Positions 16,003 through 26,172 of a stretch of 64,000 bases of DNA are shown one piece after another. Each line of letters starts with the position of its first letter. Within the stretch, counting starts at the first letter, position 1. Below the pieces are notes generated by a model, which searched no databases, had not been told where the DNA came from, and saw nothing but the letters and a program-made list of their open reading frames with translations. Origin of the DNA: Bacillus sp. SLBN-46 (GTDB taxonomy: Bacteria; Bacillota; Bacilli; Bacillales; Cytobacillaceae); the NCBI RefSeq assembly GCF_031453555.1, contig NZ_JAVIZM010000001.1, forward strand, positions 98,501-162,500. The letters run 5' to 3'. The translations under genes were made by a program, and so were the position numbers.

Positions 16003-17430
16003 TTATCTTTTTTGCAATTCCTGCTGCAATAATTGGTTGACCATTTGTGGGTTGGCCTGTCCTTTTGTTGCTTTCATCAGCTGACCAACAAGAAAGCCAA
16101 CTGCTTTGCTTTTTCCATCCTTGAAATCCTCTACTGATTTAGGATTGGCATCAAGTACTTCTGCAATAATCTTTAGAAGAGTGCCCTCATCGGAAATTTG
16201 CACAAGCCCTTTGTCCTTTACGATTTGCTCCGCATCGCCACCGTTTTCAATTAACTCTTTAAAGACAGTTTTGGCGATTTTAGAAGAAATCGTACCATTT
16301 TCAATCAGCTTAATCATACTCGCTAACCCTTCTGGAGTTAACGCAACTTGATCAAGTTCTTTCCCTTCTGCATTCAGGTAGGCGGAGACATCTCCCATTA
16401 TCCAGTTCGACGCAAGCTTGGCATCTGCCCCACCAGTTACAGTTGCCTCAAAGAAATCAGCCATTTCTTTCGTCACTGTTAATACCTTGGCATCGTAAAC
16501 AGGAAGACCTAGTTCTTCTATATATCGTTTCTGACGCTGGTCTGGCAGTTCCGGGATCTCAGCACGGATTCGTGCCTTCCAGTCCTCATCAATATATAAA
16601 TCAAGTAAGTCCGGCTCTGGGAAGTAACGATAATCATCTGAGCCTTCTTTTACACGCATGAGAAGGGTTGCGCCTGTTGCCTCATCAAAACGGCGTGTTT
16701 CCTGATCAATTTTTCCACCTGAGGAAACCACTTCTCGCTGACGCTTTTCTTCATATTCAAGCCCTTTACGAACAAAATTGAATGAGTTTAAGTTCTTCAA
16801 TTCCGTCTTTGTTCCGAATTCCTCTTGGCCCACAGGACGAATGGAGATATTCGCATCACAACGGAGTGAGCCTTCTTCCATTTTACAGTCGGAAACACCT
16901 GTGTATTGAATAATGGATTTCAGTTTTTCTAGATAGGCATACGCTTCATCAGGAGTACGGATATCCGGCTCGGAAACGATTTCTACCAGCGGTGTTCCCT
17001 GGCGATTATAATCGCAAAGTGAATAGCCTTTTTCATGGTTGAGCTTACCTGCATCCTCTTCCAAGTGGATTCTCGTAATACCAATCTTTTTCGTATAGCC
17101 GTTTACCTCGATTTCAATCCAGCCATGCTCGCCAATTGGTTTATCAAATTGGGAAATTTGGTAGGCTTTCGGATTGTCTGGGTAAAAATAGTTCTTTCGG
17201 TCAAACTTCGTGTGAGTAGCTACCTCACAATTCAAGGCCATAGCTGCCTTCATACCGAATTCAACTGCCTTTTTATTTAAGACAGGAAGAACTCCAGGAT
17301 AGCCAAGATCAATGACACTTGTATTTGAATTTGGCTCAGCACCAAAGTGGTTTGGGCTTGCTGAGAAAATTTTTGATTCCGTTTTTAACTCTACATGGAC
17401 TTCAAGTCCAATGACTGTTTCAAATTCCAT
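16003..17430 (-). CDS. gatB: Asp-tRNA(Asn)/Glu-tRNA(Gln) amidotransferase subunit B
   Basis: GatB binds mischarged Glu-tRNA(Gln) or Asp-tRNA(Asn), activates the acyl group with ATP and receives ammonia from GatA. The 475-residue protein shows the family start [13 protein letters not shown], the [19 protein letters not shown] segment, the [14 protein letters not shown] segment and the C-terminal YqeY-like tail ending in [15 protein letters not shown]. Its length matches the family. It is the third gene of gatC-gatA-gatB, 11 bases after gatA, and is followed by the operon terminator. Confidence 0.97.
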   Translation of the reverse strand: MEFETVIGLEVHVELKTESKIFSASPNHFGAEPNSNTSVIDLGYPGVLPVLNKKAVEFGMKAAMALNCEVATHTKFDRKNYFYPDNPKAYQISQFDKPIGEHGWIEIEVNGYTKKIGITRIHLEEDAGKLNHEKGYSLCDYNRQGTPLVEIVSEPDIRTPDEAYAYLEKLKSIIQYTGVSDCKMEEGSLRCDANISIRPVGQEEFGTKTELKNLNSFNFVRKGLEYEEKRQREVVSSGGKIDQETRRFDEATGATLLMRVKEGSDDYRYFPEPDLLDLYIDEDWKARIRAEIPELPDQRQKRYIEELGLPVYDAKVLTVTKEMADFFEATVTGGADAKLASNWIMGDVSAYLNAEGKELDQVALTPEGLASMIKLIENGTISSKIAKTVFKELIENGGDAEQIVKDKGLVQISDEGTLLKIIAEVLDANPKSVEDFKDGKSKAVGFLVGQLMKATKGQANPQMVNQLLQQELQKR

Positions 17431-17441
17431 TGTTTCACCCC

Positions 17442-18899
17442 CTACAATTCTGGCTTCTGTTTATGAAAGTTTGTTGCTTGCTCAAATGCATGGGCAACAC
17501 GGTAAATAGTAGCTTCATCAAAATGCTTACCGATGATTTGTAAGCCTAAAGGCAGACCGGCATCAAATCCACATGGAACGGAGATACCTGGAACACCCGC
17601 AAGGTTAACCGGAATGGTTAAAATGTCGTTCACATACATCGTTAGTGGGTCGTCGATATTTTCACCAATTTTAAAAGCAGGCGTTGGTGTAGTTGGTCCA
17701 ATAATGACATCATAGTTTGCAAACACATCTTCAAAATCCTTCTTGATGAGGGTTCGAACCTGCTGCGCCTTTTTATAATACGCATCATAATAACCTGAGC
17801 TTAACGCAAACGTTCCTAGCATGATCCGGCGTTTGACTTCATCACCAAATCCTTCTGCCCGCGTCTTTTTATATAAATCGATTAAGCTTTCTGCATCCTG
17901 TGCACGATAACCATAACGAACACCATCAAATCGGGCAAGGTTCGCTGATGCTTCAGAAGATGAGAGCAAATAATAGGTTGCAAGTGCGTATTTGGAATGT
18001 GGAAGTGAAACCTCTTCCCAAACAGCCCCAAGACCTTCAAGCACCTTTAACGCATCCAGTACCGATTGACGAACAGATTCGCTTACACCTTCACCGAGGT
18101 ATTCTTTTGGAACAGCAATTTTCAGACCCTTCACGTCACCTGTTAAGGACGCAGCAAAGTTTGGTACGTTCACATTTGCTGAAGTAGAGTCCATTGGGTC
18201 TAACCCAGAAATTGCTTGTAGAAGATAGGCATTGTCTTCCACCGTTCTTGTAATTGGTCCAATTTGGTCAAGTGAAGAGGCAAATGCTACAAGACCAAAT
18301 CGGGACACACGTCCATAGGTTGGTTTCATTCCAACTACACCACAAAAAGATGCAGGCTGGCGGATGGAACCACCTGTATCAGATCCTAGCGAAAAGAGGA
18401 CCTCTCCGGAAGCGACCGATGCCGCTGAACCACCTGATGATCCTCCTGGAACCGTATCAAGATTCCATGGATTGCGTGTTTTTTTGTAGTAAGAGTTTTC
18501 GTTCGAGGAACCCATGGCAAACTCGTCCATGTTTAATTTACCAATCGTCACAGTTTCCACTTGCTGCAGCTTTTGAACAACAGTCGCATCATAGATAGGA
18601 TCAAAGTTTTCTAGTATTTTACTCGCACAAGTGGTTCGAAGTCCTTTTGTCACCATGTTATCTTTTAAACCGATTGGCATGCCAAAAAGCAGCCCTTTTT
18701 CGGCTCCGGAGTTTAGTTTATCATCCAGCATTTTGGCGGTTGCTCTTGCCCGCTCTTCGTCCAATGTTAAAAAGGCTTGTACCTTGTCCTCCACTTGGCC
18801 AATTCGTGTGAACGATTCATTGACGAGGTCGGAAACTTTTAGTTCTTTTTTATGTAAAAGCTCATGTAAATCTGAAACTTTATAATCAAATAAACTCAC
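17442..18899 (-). CDS. gatA: Asp-tRNA(Asn)/Glu-tRNA(Gln) amidotransferase subunit A
   Basis: GatA is the glutaminase that releases ammonia from glutamine for transamidation. The 485-residue protein carries the amidase signature: a catalytic lysine in IGLKDN near residue 79, the [14 protein letters not shown] loop near 152-165, and the serine nucleophile in [14 protein letters not shown] near 175-188. The length is normal. It lies 12 bases downstream of gatC and 11 upstream of gatB, as one operon. Confidence 0.97.
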   Translation of the reverse strand: MSLFDYKVSDLHELLHKKELKVSDLVNESFTRIGQVEDKVQAFLTLDEERARATAKMLDDKLNSGAEKGLLFGMPIGLKDNMVTKGLRTTCASKILENFDPIYDATVVQKLQQVETVTIGKLNMDEFAMGSSNENSYYKKTRNPWNLDTVPGGSSGGSAASVASGEVLFSLGSDTGGSIRQPASFCGVVGMKPTYGRVSRFGLVAFASSLDQIGPITRTVEDNAYLLQAISGLDPMDSTSANVNVPNFAASLTGDVKGLKIAVPKEYLGEGVSESVRQSVLDALKVLEGLGAVWEEVSLPHSKYALATYYLLSSSEASANLARFDGVRYGYRAQDAESLIDLYKKTRAEGFGDEVKRRIMLGTFALSSGYYDAYYKKAQQVRTLIKKDFEDVFANYDVIIGPTTPTPAFKIGENIDDPLTMYVNDILTIPVNLAGVPGISVPCGFDAGLPLGLQIIGKHFDEATIYRVAHAFEQATNFHKQKPEL

Positions 18900-18911
18900 T
18901 TTTTTCCCTCC

Positions 18912-19205
18912 TTACTCTCCCAAAATCGATGGCACCTTAATCTGCCCATCTTGATGTTCTGGTGCATTTTTTAGCACCTCTTCACGCGGCAGTCCTGGTT
19001 GTGAAACATCCTCACGCAATACATTTTTCATATCAAGCACATGGTAAGTTGGCTCCACATTTGTTGTATCTATTTCATTCAGCTGTTCTGCAAAAGAAAT
19101 AATGGCATCCAACTGTTTTGTAAACTTTTCCGCTTCTTCCTCTGTGATCGCTAACCGTGCCAGGTTCGCCACATGTTTCACTTGCTCATTTGAAATTCGT
19201 GACAT
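18912..19205 (-). CDS. gatC: Asp-tRNA(Asn)/Glu-tRNA(Gln) amidotransferase subunit C
   Basis: This 97-residue protein wraps around and stabilises GatA-GatB. It begins with the family pattern [16 protein letters not shown] and contains the ..[17 protein letters not shown] segment followed by an LREDV segment. It is the first gene of the operon. The upstream 115 bp are AT-rich and shared with the divergent gene at 19424; no particular promoter was singled out. Confidence 0.95.
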   Translation of the reverse strand: MSRISNEQVKHVANLARLAITEEEAEKFTKQLDAIISFAEQLNEIDTTNVEPTYHVLDMKNVLREDVSQPGLPREEVLKNAPEHQDGQIKVPSILGE

Positions 19206-19423
19206 CTCAGATTACCTCCAATCCCAATTGTCGTTATTATTTTAATATTGATGATACCAAACTTTTCCGCTTTACCGCAATGATTCCTTCATCATTATTA
19301 ACAAAAGAATAGAGTTTTAGATTGGTTATGCAAATAATCTTTGTATTTCATACTTATGACACTGATAGAAAATACCGTATCCTTTATAATGTTCTAAGAA
19401 GAAAGAACTGGGAGAGTTATGGA

Positions 19424-20086
19424 ATGAAGAAGCGAAGACGGAAGAAGTTTAAAACCTTTTTCGTACTATTTTTAGTTTTTTGCGCCTTAGCAATGTTTCA
19501 AAATTATTTTCAAAAACCAATTTCAACACCTATAGATGAAAACGATCCATTTGCTGATGTAAAAAAATATAGTCCCTTAATCCAACAAGAATTAGCAAAA
19601 TATCATCTTGAAAGCCAGACCCACGTTCTTGTTGCTCTCATGCAGCAGGAAAGCCATGGGAAGGGCGGGGATCCGATGCAGGCCTCTGAATCAGCTGGTT
19701 TAGCCAGAAACTCGATTACCGACCCGAAGCAAAGTATTCAAGTCGGAGTGAAGCATTTTCAACGGGTATTCACTTATGGCAACCAGAAAAAAGTAGATTT
19801 CCCTACTATTATACAGGCCTACAATATGGGGATCGGGTATGTGGATTATGTGGCGCAGCACGGTGGCAAACACAGTGAAGAGTTAGCAAAACAATTTTCT
19901 CTTCTTCAAGTAAAAAAGAAGCCAACTCTTTATACATGCGGTGGGAATAAGAATAATTTCCGTTACCCTTACTGCTATGGCGATTTTACCTATAGCACAA
20001 AGGTTACAAAAAATATTCAATTATTGGCTGATAGTATTCCAGTTTCCGGATCGGAAAGCGAAAAACCAACCAGTGGATCTTTTTAA
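19424..20086 (+). CDS. Lysozyme-like (CwlT-type) cell-wall lytic domain protein
   Basis: A 220-residue protein with a basic N-terminus (KKRRRKKFK), one hydrophobic segment (about 11-27), and a lysozyme-like domain. In that domain, HVLVALMQQESHGKGGDPMQASES supplies the catalytic glutamate and the DPMQASE substrate segment, and QAYNMGIGYVDYV closes the cleft. This matches the bacteriophage-T4-like lysozyme domain of CwlT and related Bacillus muramidases. It is probably anchored outside and cuts peptidoglycan glycan chains. The ATG at 19424 follows GGGAGAG by seven bases; earlier in-frame codons read improbable sequence. A hairpin overlaps its 3' end. Confidence 0.8.
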   Translation: MKKRRRKKFKTFFVLFLVFCALAMFQNYFQKPISTPIDENDPFADVKKYSPLIQQELAKYHLESQTHVLVALMQQESHGKGGDPMQASESAGLARNSITDPKQSIQVGVKHFQRVFTYGNQKKVDFPTIIQAYNMGIGYVDYVAQHGGKHSEELAKQFSLLQVKKKPTLYTCGGNKNNFRYPYCYGDFTYSTKVTKNIQLLADSIPVSGSESEKPTSGSF

Positions 20087-20110
20087 TCGATTCATCGGTT
20101 GGTTTTTTTT
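20062..20110. terminator. Terminator between lysozyme-like gene and vanZ-like gene
   Basis: AAACCAACC (about 20063-20071) pairs with GGTTGGTTT (about 20097-20106), followed by T residues on the plus strand; the A-rich left flank allows use from the convergent gene as well. The left arm lies inside the end of the coding region. Confidence 0.75.
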
Positions 20111-20574
20111 CTTAAATGTATAATACGCAAGAGAAGTTTAGCTGGTATGTACCCCAGCATTCCGCCAAATGTATTTAAAATCAGGTCATCTACATCGAAG
20201 CTGCCAAACTCAAATAATAATTGTAGCATCTCGAAGGTCAAACTCATGCAAAAGGAAGCAAGCATCACAGCGCTAAGTCTTTGAAACCTTTTCAACAGCA
20301 ATGGTAAGATAAAACCGAACGGGATAAAACCAATTACATTCCCTGCTAAGTTCTCAATACGAATATTCAAGTTAACATCTGCTATGTAGAGATAAAAAAA
20401 GATCGTTTTAAACGGGACAAAATTATTTGAACGCCAATGATATTCGTCATAAGTGAAATTGAAATGATGAATGATTTCTGTTAAAGGGATATATTTAAAT
20501 AATATTAATTTCGTTAGGACGGCTAAATATAGACAAAGTATAATTATTAATAATAGCTTAAAGATAATTTTCAT
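20092..20574 (-). CDS. VanZ family membrane protein
   Basis: A 160-residue protein with four or five hydrophobic segments and the VanZ-family pattern: NFVPFKTI near residue 50, ENLAGNVIGFIPFGFILPLL near 74-93, SLTFEMLQL and SFDVDDLILNTFGGMLGY near 124-141. VanZ was named for teicoplanin resistance, but most chromosomal members have no shown role. It is convergent with the lysozyme-like gene and overlaps its terminator. Confidence 0.85.
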   Translation of the reverse strand: MKIIFKLLLIIILCLYLAVLTKLILFKYIPLTEIIHHFNFTYDEYHWRSNNFVPFKTIFFYLYIADVNLNIRIENLAGNVIGFIPFGFILPLLLKRFQRLSAVMLASFCMSLTFEMLQLLFEFGSFDVDDLILNTFGGMLGYIPAKLLLRIIHLRKKTNR

Positions 20575-20672
20575 TCATTTACTACTCCCTAAAAATTTAC
20601 AACACCACTCAACGGTACCATATTTTTTTAATAGAGTGTACCGTTATTTTAATTAAATAGGAGGAATCTTTC

Positions 20673-21140
20673 ATGGCTGAACATCGGTTCCATTTGCACG
20701 CAAACTGGCCAGGCTTACGCAATGACGTTGGAGAAATTGAAGCAGGTAATTTAAAAACCAAAGTGTCGATTCCACCAGAAATGGATGGACCGGGAGTGGG
20801 CACTAACCCTGATGAAATGCTCCTGGGCGCCGCTGCCACCTGTTATATCATTACCCTTGCAGCGATGATGGAACGCAGTAAATTGCAAAAAGAAAACCTC
20901 ACAATGGAATCTGAGGGAATTGTCGATGTAACAAGAGGCGTCATTACCTATAAAAAGATTATTCACCGACCACTTATCGAACTAAAATCAGATGCGATGG
21001 AAAAAGACATCGCATTGGCTCATACGCTTGCCAAAAAAGCAGAAACCTCCTGTATGATCAGTCGCGCCATCCAAGGAAATGTTGAGATTGAGCTTCATGC
21101 ATCTGTAATCAAAAGCGGGGACAGTCCCCCACTGCGCTAA
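20673..21140 (+). CDS. OsmC/Ohr-like peroxiredoxin family protein
   Basis: A 155-residue OsmC-fold protein of the SACOL1771 type. The first redox cysteine is in [17 protein letters not shown] near residues 50-66 and the second in [11 protein letters not shown] near 126-136, as needed for thiol-dependent reduction of organic peroxides. AGGAGG precedes the ATG. Its last residues (GDSPPLR) and its stop codon are supplied by the palindromic repeat at 21117-21160, so the native C-terminus appears to have been replaced. It overlaps the convergent fosB-like gene by four bases. Confidence 0.85.
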   Translation: MAEHRFHLHANWPGLRNDVGEIEAGNLKTKVSIPPEMDGPGVGTNPDEMLLGAAATCYIITLAAMMERSKLQKENLTMESEGIVDVTRGVITYKKIIHRPLIELKSDAMEKDIALAHTLAKKAETSCMISRAIQGNVEIELHASVIKSGDSPPLR

Positions 21141-21160
21141 AGCGCCGGGGGACTGTCCCC
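21117..21160. repeat. GGGGACAGTCCCC-type palindromic repeat (copy 1)
   Basis: GGGGACAGTCCCC at 21117 and GGGGACTGTCCCC ending at 21160 flank a short GCGCT...AGCGC stem, so the whole 44-bp segment can fold into one hairpin. Each 13-mer is itself a near-palindrome. It forms the last codons of both convergent genes. A second copy is at 27659-27704. Confidence 0.9.
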
Positions 21161-21574
21161 AAACTCCATATGTGGTTTTTCCTTTTTATAATAATCCAGC
21201 CGGTCCTGCAGTGTACCAGTGTGGAATTCAAATTTGTGACCATCCGGATCGGTGAAGTAAATCGACTTTTTATCCTTTTCATCTCTTGGCCGACTAGGTA
21301 GAATGTTGACCTTTGATTTTTGTAGCTTCTGGTACATTTTTGTATAGTCCTCTTCTTTGATTGAGAAGGCTATATGGGTGTACGACTCATGGATTTCGTT
21401 GCGTGGAATATCTTTTTCGAAATTAAGAGCGAGCCAGAGACCATTCAAATCAAAATATGCCGTACTTCTCCCCTTCACAAGTAGCTTGGCGTCAAAAACA
21501 TTCTGGTAAAATTCAATTGATTTCTCTAAGTTTGAAACTGAAAATAGCAAATGGTTGATTCCTTTTATTGACAT
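21137..21574 (-). CDS. fosB: FosB-like metallothiol transferase (VOC fold)
   Basis: FosB enzymes add bacillithiol or cysteine to the epoxide of fosfomycin using a divalent metal, giving resistance. The 145-residue protein has the family pattern [22 protein letters not shown] at the start (first metal His), THIAFSI (second His) and [20 protein letters not shown] (Glu ligand near 113). I start it at ATG 21574 because MSIKGINHL matches the family start; an ATG at 21598 would add eight residues. The last residues (GDSPPAL) come from the palindromic repeat, not the family. Actual fosfomycin resistance is inferred. Confidence 0.85.
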   Translation of the reverse strand: MSIKGINHLLFSVSNLEKSIEFYQNVFDAKLLVKGRSTAYFDLNGLWLALNFEKDIPRNEIHESYTHIAFSIKEEDYTKMYQKLQKSKVNILPSRPRDEKDKKSIYFTDPDGHKFEFHTGTLQDRLDYYKKEKPHMEFGDSPPAL

Positions 21575-21656
21575 ACGATCACCACTTCTTTTTTCCATTA
21601 TTATACAATAAAAAAGCCCTTAGTATCGTGGAGTGACTACGAGCCCTTTGATTTTG

Positions 21657-22103
21657 TTACCTATTAAAGAGTTTAGCAAAAAATCCCTTACTCTTTTTAA
21701 CCTCTTGTTGTACTGCAACCTTCTTTGTTATATAAATTTCTTCCTTATCGATGGCATGATCCATTGCTAACACTAACCCTATTTCTGAATCGTGCTCTTT
21801 ATTGGTAACGATCGTGTGCTCTATTTTTTGTTTGTTCGCCATTTTTACATACTTTGAAAGGTCCTCATAGCTCATATTTCCATTTAAAAATAAGTGAGCC
21901 CGGGGGTTTTCCTTCATCCATTGTTCTATCTGCGGATAAACTTCTGTTTCGGCTACTTGGCTCTTTTTCATGGCGACAATAATCCTTTCTCGTAAAGTCC
22001 CTAAGTATTTGCGCCGCTCATCCGGTTTTGTCTCCATCGCTCCATAAATCCCCTGCTGCAACACTTCATCAACCGTAGGCTTTTTCAAATAAATCAACTC
22101 CAT
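21657..22103 (-). CDS. yueI: YueI family protein (DUF1694)
   Basis: A 148-residue cytoplasmic protein beginning with a VDEVLQQGIYGAMETKPDERRKYLGTLRERI segment typical of YueI/DUF1694 proteins of bacilli. The middle holds a nucleotide-like fold (ARAHLFLNGNMSYEDLSKYVKMA) and the end is basic with KGFFAKLF. No activity is known to me. It stands alone, with the long non-coding stretch 22104-22418 on its upstream side. Confidence 0.8.
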   Translation of the reverse strand: MELIYLKKPTVDEVLQQGIYGAMETKPDERRKYLGTLRERIIVAMKKSQVAETEVYPQIEQWMKENPRAHLFLNGNMSYEDLSKYVKMANKQKIEHTIVTNKEHDSEIGLVLAMDHAIDKEEIYITKKVAVQQEVKKSKGFFAKLFNR

Positions 22104-22278
22104 TTAAAAGGCTATTACTATGTATGATAATACCCTATAAAACGTTACTTACCAAAAATGTAGGGGTTGTTCGTAAAATTAACAAAATGTTCATACTTCT
22201 TATTCGCTATTTTATATATGATTGACTTAGAGAATAAGAAAGGATGTGAAGTATGCCTTATAAAGCATCATCCACCCG

Positions 22279-22322
22279 ATGAAAGACAGTTTCCATCTGA
22301 ATCTACTACATTTTGTCTTTCA
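22279..22322. repeat. Diverged single copy of the ATGAARGACA/TGTCYTTCA repeat
   Basis: ATGAAAGACAGTTTCC at 22279 and TTTTGTCTTTCA ending at 22322 match the two ends of the units at 4009-4112 (ATGAARGACA, then about 25 nt, then TTTTGTCYTTCA). The ends are complementary (TGAAAGACA with TGTCTTTCA). The middle is diverged. Confidence 0.6.
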
Positions 22323-22380
22323 GTCTCTAAATAACCAAGAAAACACCAGGCTACCTTTATATAAAAACAACAAAAACCCC

Positions 22381-22406
22381 TCCCCCCCAAAAATCGGAGA
22401 GAAGGG
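22381..22406 (-). terminator. Possible aceA terminator
   Basis: On the minus strand ACCCTTCTCTCC and GGGGGGGAGGGGT can pair imperfectly, followed by TTTTTGTTGTTTT. It lies just after the aceA stop. The stem has mismatches. Confidence 0.5.
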
Positions 22407-22418
22407 TCAAACTACATC

Positions 22419-23702
22419 TTATTTCTTCCCAGTAAACTGCTCTTCCTCAGTAGACCCCTTCAACGCCGTTGTCGAAGATGTTCCACCTGAAATCACCATA
22501 GATACCTGATCAAAGTACCCTGTACCAACCTCACGTTGGTGACGAGTTGCCGTGTAGCCGTATTGCTCGCTGTCGAACTCAGATTGTTGCAATTCAGAGT
22601 AAGCCGCCATGCCGCGCTCCTTGTAGCCGCGAGCAAGCTCGAACATACTGTGGTTCAGCGCATGGAAACCAGCAAGCGTAACGAACTGGAACTTGTAGCC
22701 CATTTTTCCAAGCTCCACTTGGAACTTAGCAATCGTCTCTTGATCCAATTTCTTTTTCCAGTTAAACGATGGTGAACAATTGTAAGCGAGAAGTTTGCCA
22801 GGGAATTGCTCATGAATCGCTTCCGCAAACTGTCTTGCTTCCTCAATGTTCGGCTCAGAAGTCTCGCACCAGATCAAGTCTGCATATGGCGCGTAAGCTA
22901 AACCGCGAGCAATCGCTTGATCAATCCCGGCTTTCACTCGGAAAAAGCCTTCTGGGGTACGGTCTCCCGTAATAAACGGTGCATCATTCATATCAATATC
23001 ACTTGTGATTAAATCCGCTGCATTCGCATCCGTACGGGCAACTAATACGGTTGGAACGCCCATAACATCTGCGGCCAAACGAGCAGCAATCAAGTTGCGA
23101 ACCGCTGTTTGAGTTGGAAGCAACACTTTACCGCCTAAGTGTCCGCATTTTTTCTCGGAGGAAAGCTGATCTTCAAAATGGACGCCGGAAGCACCCGCTT
23201 CAATCATACCCTTCATCAACTCGAAACAGTTTAACTGTCCGCCAAAGCCTGCTTCGGCATCGGCCACAATTGGAGCAAACCAATCGATCGAGTTGTCTCC
23301 TTCAGAATGAGTGATTTGATCGGCGCGCTGTAACGCCTGGTTGATTCGCTTAACCACACTTGGAACACTGTTCGCTGGGTATAAGCTTTGGTCTGGATAC
23401 ATATGACCGGAAAGGTTTGCATCGGCTGCTACTTGCCAGCCGCTTAAGTAAATGGCTTTTAGCCCTGCTTTTACTTGCTGTACTGCCTGATTTCCTGTTA
23501 GGGCACCTAGTGCATTCACATAGTCCTCTTCATGTAAAAGCTTCCATAGCTTCTCAGACCCTTTGCGAGCCAAAGTATGTTCGATATCAACTGAACCGCG
23601 CAGCTTGATAACATCCTCAGCTGTGTAAGGTCTTGTAATCCCTTTCCAACGGCTATCCATTTCCCAGCTTTCTTGTAACCCAGCAACTCTTTGATCTGTC
23701 AT
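22419..23702 (-). CDS. aceA: Isocitrate lyase
   Basis: This enzyme splits isocitrate into glyoxylate and succinate, the first step of the glyoxylate shunt for growth on acetate or fatty acids. The catalytic loop KKCGHLGGK is near residues 184-192, and the PEP-mutase/ICL barrel segments [20 protein letters not shown] and [10 protein letters not shown] are present. The ATG at 23702 has proper spacing to AGGAGG; an ATG two codons earlier lies too close. The 427-residue length fits the short bacterial form. It is 54 bases downstream of aceB on the same strand. Confidence 0.96.
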   Translation of the reverse strand: MTDQRVAGLQESWEMDSRWKGITRPYTAEDVIKLRGSVDIEHTLARKGSEKLWKLLHEEDYVNALGALTGNQAVQQVKAGLKAIYLSGWQVAADANLSGHMYPDQSLYPANSVPSVVKRINQALQRADQITHSEGDNSIDWFAPIVADAEAGFGGQLNCFELMKGMIEAGASGVHFEDQLSSEKKCGHLGGKVLLPTQTAVRNLIAARLAADVMGVPTVLVARTDANAADLITSDIDMNDAPFITGDRTPEGFFRVKAGIDQAIARGLAYAPYADLIWCETSEPNIEEARQFAEAIHEQFPGKLLAYNCSPSFNWKKKLDQETIAKFQVELGKMGYKFQFVTLAGFHALNHSMFELARGYKERGMAAYSELQQSEFDSEQYGYTATRHQREVGTGYFDQVSMVISGGTSSTTALKGSTEEEQFTGKK

Positions 23703-23756
23703 TTTCATTTCCTCCTAGTAATCTATTATTTTTTTGATAAAAATAAACACAACAAT

Positions 23757-25349
23757 CTATAACAGTTCATATCCAGGGAGTGTTAAAAATTCTGCAAAGT
23801 CCTCATTGAAAATCAACCCATCAAACAATTTCACAGCCTCATCAAATCGGCCGTTTTCGAAAGCTACAGCTCCAATTTCTTGTTTAATTTTTTCTAATTC
23901 TTCACCCTTCAGTTCCTCATACATTTCAAAGGTTACTTTTCTGCCATCTTTCAATATTCCTTTTGGATGGCGAATCCATTGCCAAAGCTGCGCACGTGAT
24001 ATCTCTGCCGTTGCCGCATCCTCCATTAAGTTGTAAATTGGAGCTGCACCTCTGCCTGATAACCAGGAAGCCACATATTGAATGCCCACATTGATGTTCG
24101 TGCGTACCCCTTCTTCTGTAATGGTTCCGCCTGGTACCTCTAATAAATCTTGGGCATTGATGGTGATTTTTTGCTGCTTCGATGTATGGATTTGATTTGG
24201 TGTCGGCATTTCACGATTGAACACTTCCATTGCCACCGGAACAAGTCCTGGGTGGGCAACCCATGTACCATCGTGTCCATCACGTGCTTCGCGTTCTTTG
24301 TCTGCTCTAACCTTGGCAAAGGCCTCTTCGTTGGCCTGCGGGTTATTCTTAACCGGTATTTGTGCTGCCATTCCTCCCATTGCCGGCGCTTTCCGACGAT
24401 GACAAGTTTGAATGGTAAGTAAGGAGTACGAACGCATAAACGGTGCGGTCATCGTCACTTGAGAACGATCAGGAAGAATAACATCCTTCTGATGACGAAG
24501 CTTTTTAATAAAGCTGAAAATATAATCCCACCTTCCGCAGTTTAAGCCGGCTGAGTGTTCTTTTAATTCATAAAGGATTTCATCCATCTCAAAGGCAGCC
24601 ATAATGGTTTCGATTAATACAGTTGCTTTGATTGTTCCTAGGTCTACACCTAGCTTTTCTTGGGCGTAAACAAAGACATCGTTCCATAGCCTTGCTTCTA
24701 AATGGCTTTCGAGCTTCGGCAGATAAAAATATGGTCCAGAACCTCTTGCAAGTAATTCCTTCACATTGTGGTAAAAGTACAAACCAAAATCTAAAAAGCT
24801 TCCGGAGATAGGCTTGCCATCTAATAACACATTCTTCTCCTCTAAGTGGAGTCCTCGAGGTCTTACAATGAGGACGGCTGTTTCCTTATTCAGTCCGTAT
24901 CTCTTCCCATTCGGGTTTTCAAATTTAATTGTCCGCTTTACTGCATCTCTAAGGTTGATTTGTCCTTCGACGGCATTTTCCCAAGTGGGTGAAGTGGCAT
25001 CCTCGAAATCTGCCATAAATAGTTTTGCACCAGAGTTCAAAGCATTGATAACCATTTTTCGGTCAGTCGGTCCTGTTATTTCCACCCTGCGATCTTGAAG
25101 GTCTTTTGGCAGCGGAGCGATTGTCCATTCTCCGTTACGGATGTGTTTTGTCTCAGGGAGGAAGCCTGGCAATTTTCCATTGTCAATTTCCTCTTGGCGT
25201 TTTGTCCTGTACTGCAACAGTTCTACTCTTCTTCCGCCAAACTTTCTCTCTAACTCTTCAATAAAATTCAATGCTCCAGGTGTTAAAATCTCATCATACT
25301 GGGCTTTTAGAGCCCCAACCACTTCAATACCAGTCGTTTGCGTTGACAT
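23757..25349 (-). CDS. aceB: Malate synthase A
   Basis: This enzyme condenses glyoxylate with acetyl-CoA to malate, the second step of the shunt. The 530-residue protein has the malate synthase A pattern: [13 protein letters not shown] (acidic catalytic region) near 112-124, [32 protein letters not shown] near 268-287, and the [13 protein letters not shown] segment. The ATG at 25349 follows GAGGTGAT by seven bases; an in-frame ATG at 25361 overlaps that site. With aceA downstream it forms a two-gene glyoxylate operon. Confidence 0.96.
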   Translation of the reverse strand: MSTQTTGIEVVGALKAQYDEILTPGALNFIEELERKFGGRRVELLQYRTKRQEEIDNGKLPGFLPETKHIRNGEWTIAPLPKDLQDRRVEITGPTDRKMVINALNSGAKLFMADFEDATSPTWENAVEGQINLRDAVKRTIKFENPNGKRYGLNKETAVLIVRPRGLHLEEKNVLLDGKPISGSFLDFGLYFYHNVKELLARGSGPYFYLPKLESHLEARLWNDVFVYAQEKLGVDLGTIKATVLIETIMAAFEMDEILYELKEHSAGLNCGRWDYIFSFIKKLRHQKDVILPDRSQVTMTAPFMRSYSLLTIQTCHRRKAPAMGGMAAQIPVKNNPQANEEAFAKVRADKEREARDGHDGTWVAHPGLVPVAMEVFNREMPTPNQIHTSKQQKITINAQDLLEVPGGTITEEGVRTNINVGIQYVASWLSGRGAAPIYNLMEDAATAEISRAQLWQWIRHPKGILKDGRKVTFEMYEELKGEELEKIKQEIGAVAFENGRFDEAVKLFDGLIFNEDFAEFLTLPGYELL

Positions 25350-25397
25350 GAACTTGATCACCTCTTTGTTATAATACAGTATCTATCCTCGTTTTGT

Positions 25398-25426
25398 ATT
25401 ATATAACACGTTTTTCAAAAATGGAA
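25398..25426 (-). promoter_or_regulatory. Candidate promoter of aceB-aceA
   Basis: On the minus strand TTCCAT (25426-25421), a 17-nt spacer and TATAAT (25403-25398) make a plausible vegetative promoter. The TTATATAATAC at the -10 is complementary to GTATTATAA at 25377-25369, so an early hairpin or dyad operator is possible. Confidence 0.5.
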
Positions 25427-25489
25427 CTACTTTTCTGAAAATTTTATAAAAATAGGTAAATAATCCCTTACATTCTATTTTTTAAACAC

Positions 25490-25525
25490 AAAAAAAGCCT
25501 GAATGACAATCCAGACTTGTTTTTA
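25490..25525 (-). terminator. Terminator of the nitrite assimilation operon
   Basis: On the minus strand AAGTCTG and CAGGCTT pair with one G-U across a ten-base loop and run into TTTTTTTG. It lies after the sirC-like gene and before the aceB promoter. Confidence 0.8.
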
Positions 25526-25562
25526 ACAAAATAAAATTTAGGTATATATGCCTACACACAAT

Positions 25563-26168
25563 CTAAAATAGACGCTGAAAATCCTCTTCCCTATTTTCAC
25601 TTTTTAAAAATTCCTTACTTACAATGGCTGTTAACAGTTTCTTTTTTAGCGAGGAATCTTTCACCTCTTTTAAAATCCATTGCCTTTTTGAAAAAAGAAA
25701 ATCGAGATAGTCACTGTATTGCTCATCAAATTGCTGTTCCAGTTGTTCCCGAATCTTCCCTGCAAGGATAGGGCTTGCTCCGCCTGTTGACACGGTTATA
25801 CTTAATCGGCCTCTTTGTACCTGCGCCGGAACATGAAAATCGGAACCTTCAGGATCATCTGCAACCATAACGAGTTGATGGTCTTTCGCTACACTTCTCA
25901 CAAACTGATTTACACCCTCATCATTTGTAGCAGCAAAGACCAGTAACGCATCCTGAATATCATCCTTCGAAAAAGTTTTTTCCAGCCAAACGATGTTACC
26001 ATCTCTTGCAAGCCTTAAAAGCTCATCAGTTAATTCAGGACTCACCACGGAAACAAGAGCACCAGTGCCGAGAAGCCCCTTCACTTTGCGCTCAGCTACT
26101 TTCCCTCCGCCAACAACCACTGTTTTTTTCCCATTTAAGCGCAGCATAATCGGATAATTAGTACTCAT
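25563..26168 (-). CDS. Precorrin-2 dehydrogenase (siroheme synthesis, SirC/YlnF type)
   Basis: The enzyme oxidises precorrin-2 to sirohydrochlorin with NAD, in the route to the siroheme needed by the nitrite reductase upstream. The 201-residue protein has the N-terminal Rossmann start KKTVVVGGGKVAERKV, FAATNDEGVNQFV near 90-102 and VSTGGASPILAGKIREQLE near 133-151, as in SirC/CysG N-terminal domains. The ATG at 26168 has AAGGAG directly against it, unusually close. A GTG at 26183 is an alternative that would overlap the preceding gene. Confidence 0.88.
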   Translation of the reverse strand: MSTNYPIMLRLNGKKTVVVGGGKVAERKVKGLLGTGALVSVVSPELTDELLRLARDGNIVWLEKTFSKDDIQDALLVFAATNDEGVNQFVRSVAKDHQLVMVADDPEGSDFHVPAQVQRGRLSITVSTGGASPILAGKIREQLEQQFDEQYSDYLDFLFSKRQWILKEVKDSSLKKKLLTAIVSKEFLKSENREEDFQRLF

Positions 26169-26172
26169 CTCC

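Larger units (their letters stand above)
22104..22418. other. Non-coding stretch between yueI and aceA
   Basis: This 315-bp AT-rich region holds the yueI upstream sequence, a nine-codon frame after AAGGATG at about 22252-22281 that I do not accept as a gene, a diverged copy of the ATGAARGACA repeat (22279-22322) and the aceA terminator candidate (22381-22406). I see nothing else. Confidence 0.6.

Noticed and set aside
22252..22281. Nine-codon frame (MPYKASSTR) after AAGGATG
   Set aside because: Too short and without a feature that would mark a leader or signalling peptide; a ribosome-like site alone is weak support.
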